Source of the DNA: Gonium pectorale
Lineage: Eukaryota > Chlorophyta > Chlorophyceae > Chlamydomonadales > Volvocaceae
Direction of reading: 5' to 3'
Assembly: GCA_001584585.1 (NCBI GenBank)
Contig: LSYV01000072.1
Coordinates: 215,202-228,518 of the forward strand
Length of the DNA: 13,317 nucleotides
Shown: in pieces, positions 7,221 to 13,317 of the stretch
How positions within the stretch are numbered: the first letter of the stretch is position 1
Layout: each line of letters begins with the position of its first letter
Made by a program: the position numbers and the translations under genes
Notes under the pieces: model-generated
What the model was told of the DNA's origin: nothing
Seen by the model: the letters and a program-made list of their open reading frames with translations, nothing else
The model's database searches: none

Positions 7221-7739
7221 TCACCGCCTGCCCTTCGCCGGCTGCCGGGCCGCTGCTGGCTGCGACGCAGCCGCCGCTGCAGCAGCGCCGCGTGCGCCCC
7301 CGCCGCTCGGCGCCGCGCCCCTCCCCGCCTGCCCCTTCCCGTCCCCAACCGCGGGCCCGCTCGCCGCGGCCTCCGCCAGCCGTTGCGCCCCATGTAGCTG
7401 CTCCGCACACGCCGGACCGCCGCGCCGCAGCTCCTCCATGGCGCGCGCCAGCGACGCCGCCTGCTGCGCCGCGTCCTTCGTCGCGCCCGCCGCCTTGGCC
7501 GCCGCCGCCAGCGCGCGCCGCGCCTCCGCCGCCTGGCCCCACAGCTCGCAGGCCTCCTCCGGCCGCCCGAGCGCCGCCGCCTCCTCCAGCGCCGCGGCCA
7601 TGGCGAGCAGGGCCTCCTTGTGACCCACGGGTCGCGACGGGTCCGCCAGGCTGCGCACGGTAGGCGGCTGGCCGTTCTGCGCGCGTGCCAGTTGCTGTCG
7701 GAGGAGCATCGCCGACACGGACAGGTGGAGCGCCCCTTC
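7221..7739 (-). CDS. TMTC-like exon J, C-terminal helices and Ala-rich tail
   Basis: After cacacag. 172 codons to TGA (7223-7221): EGALHLSVSAMLLRQQLARA, a helical Glu/Ala-rich region with TPR-like spacing (MAAALEEAAALGRPEEACEL), and a low-complexity Ala/Gly/Gln tail ending KGRR. A single long exon. Confidence 0.82.
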   Translation of the reverse strand, partial: EGALHLSVSAMLLRQQLARAQNGQPPTVRSLADPSRPVGHKEALLAMAAALEEAAALGRPEEACELWGQAAEARRALAAAAKAAGATKDAAQQAASLARAMEELRRGGPACAEQLHGAQRLAEAAASGPAVGDGKGQAGRGAAPSGGGARGAAAAAAASQPAAARQPAKGRR

Positions 7740-10700
7740 CTGTGTGGGCGCCGAGTTGTCGAGGGCGTGTGTGTGTGTGCGGCGAGGTCAGCAGCTGTCG
7801 CGGTAAGACCAGGAGCTCGTCGCCCCACAAGCCCGGATCCAGAGTGGGATGGGATATTGACATGGGTGGGGCGGGGGCTGCGCAGAGTAGTGGACACTGC
7901 TTGACAACGGCGGAACATGGTGCGGACGCGGCGAGGGGGGAGATGCGGAGAGGGGAAACGCGCGCCCGCACCCGCGACCACCACACCTTGCCTCGGCCCG
8001 CCTCGCGCAAAGCACGGCCCCACTCTGCCTGCAGCCAGGGGTCCTCCGCGTCCGCGCTCTGGACGCTACAGCGCACCAGGGGAGGGGGGCCGGCCGACAC
8101 ACAACGGGCGAGCAGGCGAAGCGAATGTAAGAGCGGACCGACGCCAACAACAGGCTACGAGTAGAAAGGACGCGGCGTGCAGATTGGGGCTTCATACACA
8201 GGGATTGGGAATGGGCAGAAAACCTGAATAGGGGCGCTAACAAACAGCATGTGCACGCTACACTGAGGGATACAGCATGCGCATCCCCAGTGCTCAGGGG
8301 TTTAACACAAAAAACGGCAAAGGAAAGAGGCTCGCCCGACCGACCGGGTCCACCGGGGACTCACACATGGATCAGCTGCATGTGCGGGGTAGTGGCGCCC
8401 GAGCCGCCCGCCGCCGCCGCCGCGGCGCCCGGAGCCGCCAGCGAGGCCGCCGAGGACGTGGCGCTTGCAGCCGCCTCGGACGATGGCCGCGCGAGCGTCG
8501 CCGAGGCAGTACGGCAGTACGGCATCTCCTCCAATATGCTCATGTATCTGTACGACTCGATACGCACGCGCGGCGCTGTGGGCCGGCCGGCGGCCTCCGC
8601 GAGCGCGCGGTGGAGCGGGGTGCGTGCCTCCAGGCAGCGGAGCAGCCGCGGGGGCGGGGGGCCTGCGGGCGGGGGCGCCGGGCAGGGCGGGAGCGGCGGC
8701 GGGGCGGGTCCGGGGAGGCTTCGGGTGACACCCGGCTTGTGCGCTCATGCACTGCTGGCTGCATGCACGCCTTGCTGATGAGGGCATGCCGTCTGGCACG
8801 GCTCATGCGGCATGTGCGCTTTCGGCCGTCTTTGGCATCGTGGCACCTTGTAGGCGAGGTATTCCTTCCCGGTATGCCTTCTGTCATGGCTCCCGCGGAC
8901 CAGCTTTAGTTCGTGCCTCCTGGTGCCCTACAGCACTGTGCCGTACGTGTACGGAACACCCGCCCGAGCGTGAGAAGCATGCAGGGATATGCAACCCAGG
9001 GGTCGCGGAGGCAGGGCAGGGGCCGGATGGGAAGCTATCGTGCTTTCCCTTTCTGCAGTCGTGCCTTTGGCGCCAAAGGGCCGGCGTGCGCCTACCTGCG
9101 GAGGTGCCGAACACCTCGGCCGCCACTTGCGCCGCCGCGCCGGCCGCGTCACCCTCCGCCCCGGCGGCCTCGGCCCGCTGGCGGACGGTCCGCAGGCACC
9201 AACCCAGCGCGTTCATCGCGTCCTGCAGGCGGCCGTCCCCGTAGGGAGAATGAGTAAGCGAGGGGGAGATGGAAGGCGCCAAGCGGCCCGGCGGGCGATG
9301 GCGTCACGGCCCCAGCCAGCGCGCTGGCCAACGCCTGTGCTGTGGCCGGCGTAGGCGTTAAGTCCTCCGCACTGCGCAGGCCGCCTCAGAGACGGTCCGT
9401 AACCGGCTGTGACTGTGAGCTCTCCGCAACCCATGTGGGTGCTGCTGCACTCGCGCTCACAAAGGCCCCCTGCGCTCACGACCAGGCCTGCCCATCCCAC
9501 CCACCCAGGTCTTTCCCCAGCACCTCAGCACCCCTGCACATCGCGGCGAGCCTCTTCTCTTCAGCTCATTGCCGTCCCCTCCCCACCGCACACCCCGAGC
9601 CCCGAGCCCACCTGCGGGGCAGCATGCCCCAAGTCCTTCTGCCCACCCGCCCCCCTCCCCGTATGCGTAAGGCTCCCCTCTCGGCGCTTCCTTTCACGCC
9701 CCAGTAGCCCTCCTCGCCGTGAGCCCCCGCACGGGAATCCCACAGTCACTGACCCCCAAATACGTACATGTACACCACACTTAGAAACCGTGTTTGCCAG
9801 CCGTCGTTTTTGAGCACACTCGTTTGCATACATCATACGTATCCCGCCGTGTGGCGCCTCCCACCTGCGCGGCGCCCCGCTGTGCGTACATGGCCGCCGC
9901 CCTCTCCAGCTGGTCGCACGCCTCGCCCAGCGCGTGCGGCAGCTCCGGGCGCAGCAGCAGCACGCCCCAGCGCTGGTGGGTGGGTGCGGGTGCGTGCGGG
10001 TGGCGGTGGTGATGGGGCGGGGAACGGGTCGGGTCAGTCGGGGGCCATGCGGTTATAGGAGGACGCGAGTTAACGAAGGGCGCGCTTAACGAGGGACGGG
10101 CGGGCAGCGGCGCAGCGGGGGCTACCTGCTGAGGGATGGAGCGGCGCACCACGCTGCGGGGCAGTGCAAGGGTAAGGGCAAGGCAGCCCCCACCGGGCCC
10201 CTCCTAATGTTGCGGCCCGGTTGCTGTAACCCGCCCTGCTCCCGCTCCCCAATCCCTCCCGCCCGCCCGCCGAGCCTCAGCTCAGACGTGTCCGAACCCC
10301 GAGTGCGAGAAACCCCTCCCTCCCTCCGTCTCTCCCTCCCCACCACGCACGGGCGCGGGGTCGCTGGGGTCCGCGTCGTGCAGCGCGCCGTACAGCGCGT
10401 GCAGCGCCCGCAGCGCCTCGTTGGCCGTGTACTTGCAGGCCAGGGCCGCCTCCAACTCCGGCAGCCCCGCCTGCGGGTCGCCTGCGGGAGAGGGTGCGGG
10501 GGGCGGGGGATGGAGGGAGGGGCGCTGACCCACGCTCGGTGCGAGACCAACACGAATACAACATGATGCTAGTCCTGTACCCAGAACTTCGCGCTTTCCC
10601 TTGCCCCTCCCGCCCCGCACCCGCCCCCCGCCACACACACCCCGCCGCCCATCTGTTGCGGCACCTGCCGTCTGCCCCCTACCACCCTGACACCCCCCGC

Positions 10701-13317
10701 CCCTGCCCCACCTGCGTTTATGAGCGACACGCCGATCCAGTAGCCTGGATCGCAGTAGCTGGGCTCGATGGCGCGGGCCGCGCGGAAGTGCCCCAGGGCG
10801 GCGCGCTGGTCGCCGCGGCGGCGCTGCAGGATGCCCAGATTCAGCTGAACCTTGGCGCTGGAGGCGCACACCTGGAAGGGGGAAGGGGGAAGGGCAGGGG
10901 AGTCCGAGGACGCGGGCTTGAGGGCAACTGGCTGGTCTCCAGCAGCATCTTCCCCGGGGAGCTGGGGAGGGGAGGGGAGGGCGGGCACTACCAGGGGGAT
11001 GGGCGGCTGAAGCCATGGGACCGGGTCGGCGTCGGGGAAAGCGACGAGGGCGCCAGGCTGAGTGCACAGAGCCAGGTCGCAGTTAGCGGATTATCATGGC
11101 AATCCGTCGTGATAAAATGGCATGACATGCCGGGCCCCGCATCGCTGGCCGATCATGGCCACCTTGTTTAAACTCGTTCGCCTTCGTTGTGAACACGAAC
11201 CGTCACCGCCTACCGCATCCTGCCCCTGACCCGCTCACCGTCCCCGCCACCCCATCCCGCCCCGCCCCGGCCCGCCCTGCCTGCGCCGCCGACTCGAAGA
11301 GCGACTCCTCGCTCCACCAGTCGTAGTTCCGCCGCCACGTCCGTATGGTATACGCCAACAGTACGACAGCCATGAAGCCGTACAGGAGGCGCGCCACGCC
11401 GGCATTCGTGGGCCTCCGCGCGCCGACCCCGTCCTTTCCCTTGCCCGCGACGCTCGCGCGGTCGTGGGCGCCATTGCCGGCGGGCTTGACGGCGCCGCTT
11501 GCAGCCCGCGGCCGCTGCGCGCACAGCAGGCCGCGTGCGAGGGCCTCCGCCGCGAGGATGCAGAATCCGATGGAGGGGAAGTACAGCAGGCGCTCGCCTG
11601 GTGGGGGAGAGGCCAGGACGCAACAACGGACCTCGGAACGTGTTCGTGCGCTGTGTGGTGCTTTTTGTGGCGCAATTCGTGGTGCGTTTACGGGACGGAG
11701 GGAACACCTCAGCAGGCCGCGGAGGGCTGGCGTCAGGACCCCGCCCGGCCAAAGCCCGAGAGCCCAGGATGGTTATCTTCCGCTACGGGCCTTCGGTCGG
11801 CCTGACAAACCGGCACGCCAAAAACCTGGGATGTTTCCTTTTGGGCGGTATCCCCAGCTTGGACAACCGATAGGGAACTCATATGGGGTCCTCACATCAT
11901 CATCCAAACCGCCGAAAAGGCCCCACTTTTTGTCGGACAAAAGACGATAACCAAGCTGCGAGAGCCCGTCCCGGGCAGTGCCGTAGGCTGCCTGCGAGAC
12001 TGCTAGAATCCTCGTTGGCGAATTGTTGGCAAACGGCTCATGGCCGGCATCTAACTTGCAGTTCGACAGCTCCCATTAACTTGCAGATCACCATGAGGCG
12101 CTCCCCGACCGCAGGTGTGTGCGCATGGCGTTGCGAGCGTCCGCGCGCGGCCGCGATCTCCGCACTGCCGGCCACGCCGTCTGGAGGACAGCCCAGCCCA
12201 GCCCAGCTCAGCTCAGTTCACTTATCAAGCCCAGCCCAGCACCCAGCGCCCCAGCGGTAAGTACGTAGAGGGTCACTTAGTTGGGTCGGGCTCATGGGCT
12301 GCCGGCTAGGTTGTCTTTGTTTTCGTTGCTTATCGACCTGTTAGGAGCATACCCGTTTCGCATACATAACACAGTCATCGACTCACCGATGAATGTACCC
12401 ACGTAAAAGAGCACATTGGAGGCCGGGAAGAACGGCCCCACCAGCAGACTAGCCGTCACCAGCAGCCGCCAGCGCGCGCCCCACAGCCGCTCCGCCTCCG
12501 CCACCTCCGCTTCGGTCGCGGTGGCGGCGCCGCCGCTCCCAGCCTCGGCCCCTCCCGCCGACGCCGCAGCCGCATCCAGAGCCGCGCGCCACCACGTGCC
12601 GAGAAGCCCCCACGGCCGCGCCGCCAGTACAGTCCAGATCAGGTATCCGTACAAAGCGACGGTGAGGCCGTTGCGTGGATCGGTTAGGCTACCGACCAAT
12701 GGAATGCAGCTGAAGGACCAGTCGGCGGAGAGCTGAAGGGGCGCTAGCAGCAGTCCAGCGTAGCGGCTGTGCAGGTGGCCGGTGGTGAGGACCCTCTCCA
12801 GGCGGGACGAGGAGAAGGGTATGGGATTCTCCACCTGCGGGTATGGGGTCCGATTCCAGGGAAGGCGCGGAAAATGATGACGGCAGTGGAGGGAGTCGTG
12901 GGGCATACAGATGGGGAACCGGGAATAGGACTCGGTTGACTCGCCCACAACTCCATGTTAGGAAGGAGGGCAGCTTCAGGAGGGGCAAGAGCACGAGCGT
13001 TGGCTTGTGGAAGCAACGACGGGCGACTTGCCACCCGAAGCCGTACCGTTGCCGTACGCACCTTGCGATAGATCCGTACGAGCTGGTCCACCGCCACCCA
13101 ACTGCGTAGCTTCACGTATGCAACGCCCACTCCGGTCAGCAGCACGATCCGCAGAAACTTGGGCTCGTCCGTTACCGCCCACGCCACCACCCGCGCCGGC
13201 CCCGCCAGCCTCCCGTGGACGCCGCCGCGGCCGCCGACGCCAGTCGCCTTGCTCGGCGGCGCCCTACGGACACGTACAACGACGGGCACGAGCAATACGT
13301 CGGCCGCCATCATGGCG
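7221..13317 (-). CDS. TMTC-like protein (DUF1736 + TPR), 5' part outside the window
   Basis: Ten exons in transcript order: 13317(edge)-13062, 12834-12387, 11597-11281, 10871-10712, 10481-10351, 9972-9865, 9222-9096, 8662-8365, 8065-7987, 7739-7221 (TGA). All phases agree, giving 812 codons from the first in-window Met (13313), which is probably not the true start. The order is as in TMTC proteins: hydrophobic segments, VENPIPF followed by DWSFSCIPLVGSLTDPRNG (DUF1736), GPFFPASNVLFYVGTFIGER, LLYFPSIGFCILAAEAL, a last membrane segment, RTWRRNYDWWSEESLFESAA, then TPRs (a textbook one at residues 345-378, weaker ones after). Animal TMTC1-4 are ER GT-C O-mannosyltransferases; the catalytic luminal loop is in the missing N-terminal part, so activity is inference. 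The last 100 residues are Ala/Gly-rich. Convergent with the gene ending at 6499. Confidence 0.85.
7987..8065 (-). CDS. TMTC-like exon I
   Basis: After gcgctgtag, completing a split Val codon: VQSADAEDPWLQAEWGRALR, EAGRGK. The donor is gtgtgg, phase 0. With exon J it forms a TPR-like helix pair. Confidence 0.75.
8365..8662 (-). CDS. TMTC-like exon H
   Basis: After ccgcag: GPPPPRLLRCLEARTPLHRA, RIESYRYMSILEEMPYC, then a Ser/Ala-rich stretch and PHMQLIH before a gtgagt donor (phase 2). The strongly biased codons argue against an earlier gtgcgt donor (after APR), which would also keep frame with exon J. Confidence 0.72.
8663..9095 (-). other. TMTC-like intron G-H
   Basis: 433 nt with no supported coding frame. 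The acceptor follows a C-rich stretch (cccgcccgcag). Confidence 0.6.
9096..9222 (-). CDS. TMTC-like exon G
   Basis: After cctgcag. DAMNALGWCLRTVRQRAEAA continues the TPR begun in exon F, then an Ala-rich helix ending EVFGTSA. The donor is gtaggc, phase 1. Confidence 0.78.
9223..9864 (-). other. TMTC-like intron F-G
   Basis: 642 nt, with a long C-rich tract on the plus strand (about 9480-9720), so the pre-mRNA is G/purine-rich there. No coding block recognised inside. Confidence 0.6.
9865..9972 (-). CDS. TMTC-like exon F
   Basis: 36 codons after cccaccag: RWGVLLLRPELPHALGEACD, QLERAAAMYAQRGAAQ. The donor is gtggga, phase 0. Its last helix pairs with the start of exon G to form a TPR-like unit. 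Confidence 0.82.
9973..10350 (-). other. TMTC-like intron E-F
   Basis: 378 nt. A 28-nt stretch with acceptor and donor at 10153-10126 was considered as a micro-exon but does not preserve frame. Nothing else seen. Confidence 0.65.
10351..10481 (-). CDS. TMTC-like exon E, second TPR
   Basis: After cccgcag. GDPQAGLPELEAALACKYTA completes the TPR begun in exon D, then NEALRALHALYGALHDADPS. The donor is gtgcgt, phase 0. Confidence 0.85.
10712..10871 (-). CDS. TMTC-like exon D, first TPR
   Basis: After ccttccag. VCASSAKVQLNLGILQRRRG begins a 34-residue TPR with Leu7-Gly8, Ala20, Phe24, Ala27 and Pro32 all in place; then YWIGVSLINA. The donor gtgggg is in phase 1. Confidence 0.9.
10872..11280 (-). 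other. TMTC-like intron C-D (GC-AG, or GT-AG from 11238)
   Basis: 409 nt by the GC-donor model. The acceptor end is a long pyrimidine tract on the sense strand (complement of the gggaaggg repeats at about 10874-10985). No exon seen inside. Confidence 0.55.
11281..11597 (-). CDS. TMTC-like exon C, last membrane segments and WWSEESLF signature
   Basis: After caccag. ERLLYFPSIGFCILAAEALA, a polar Lys/Gly linker, LLYGFMAVVLLAYTIRTW, RRNYDWWSEESLFESAAQ. The 3' boundary is uncertain: the conserved-length join needs a GC donor (cag|gcaggg) at 11281/11280, whereas a consensus GT donor (acg|gtgagc) 42 nt later, ending at 11239, also keeps frame and adds 14 residues. Confidence 0.85.
11598..12386 (-). 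other. TMTC-like intron B-C
   Basis: 789 nt, the longest in this gene. Contains an imperfect CCCAG/CTCAG pentamer tract (about 12188-12250, plus-strand reading) and an AT-richer middle. No TMTC block is missing across it (the IGE and ER halves of the motif join exactly). Confidence 0.75.
12387..12834 (-). CDS. TMTC-like exon B, DUF1736 core
   Basis: After cccgcag. VENPIPF, the DWSFSCIPLVGSLTDPRNG signature, LTVALYGYLIWTVLA membrane segment, an Ala/Glu insert, and LLVGPFFPASNVLFYVGTFI. The donor is gtgagt, phase 1. It gives the clearest family match in the gene. Confidence 0.92.
13062..13317 (-). CDS. TMTC-like exon A (partial at the window edge)
   Basis: 84 codons from the first Met, open to the edge. 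Membrane-like DVLLVPVVVRV and FLRIVLLTGVGVAYV separated by a Gly/Arg loop, ending QLVRIYRK before a gtgcgt donor, phase 0. This matches the stretch just before DUF1736. Confidence 0.75.

Noticed and set aside
8361..8567. TGA at 8361-8363 as the C-terminus of the TMTC-like protein
   Set aside because: A consensus gtgagt donor overlaps this TGA, and joining at 8365 to exon I restores a phase-matched, TPR-like sequence.
8277..8909. Arg-rich 210-codon plus-strand frame opposite TMTC-like exon H
   Set aside because: It is the antisense shadow of a GC-biased exon whose phases match its neighbours on the minus strand.
9480..9720. C-rich stretch as a CRISPR-like or telomere-like array
   Set aside because: No regular repeat-spacer spacing and no TTTTAGGG units; it is a compositional tract within an intron.
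10126..10153. 28-nt candidate micro-exon (VVRRSIPQQ) in TMTC-like intron E-F
   Set aside because: It has both splice dinucleotides, but exons E and F join in phase 0 and 28 nt would break the frame.

Overview
The window looks like nuclear DNA of a chlamydomonad (volvocine-type) green alga. It is very GC-rich. Genes are broken into short exons by GC-rich introns of about 230-790 nt with GTGAGT/GTGCGT-like donors and GCAG acceptors. Coding frames prefer G or C in third positions, proteins carry Ala/Gly/Ser/Glu low-complexity insertions, and TGTAA, the volvocine poly(A) signal, follows two of the predicted stops. All exon joins were made by hand from frame, splice dinucleotides and family conservation, without alignment or RNA data.

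Region 1 (1-503, minus): GC-rich exons of an unrecognised gene that runs off the left edge. An in-frame TAG between two good coding blocks leaves the model unsettled.

Region 2 (504-1915): mostly non-coding, AT-richer. It holds a TGTAA signal (1465-1469, minus), a 21-nt imperfect inverted repeat (1387-1407/1540-1560) that brackets this signal, and a perfect palindrome (1602-1622).

Region 3 (1916-2274, minus): two phase-compatible exons forming the 3' end of an unrecognised gene whose 5' part is not visible before the next gene.

Region 4 (2543-6499, plus): a complete seven-exon gene for a pyridoxal-phosphate enzyme of the D-cysteine desulfhydrase/ACC deaminase family, closest in remembered sequence to the plant 'putative D-cysteine desulfhydrase 2' type. 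It has a presequence-like N-terminus and encodes 585 aa. A TGTAA lies about 400 nt after the stop.

Region 5 (7221-13317, minus, convergent to region 4): the last ten exons (at least 812 aa) of a TMTC-type membrane protein. The order is multi-pass DUF1736 region, a last membrane segment with a TWRRNYDWWSEESLF-like signature, TPR repeats, and an Ala-rich tail. The N-terminal catalytic half lies beyond the right edge. In animals TMTC proteins are ER O-mannosyltransferases acting on cadherins.

The two well-supported genes are convergent neighbours with no evident functional link. No CRISPR, tRNA, rRNA, prokaryotic operon or recognisable intact transposon was seen.
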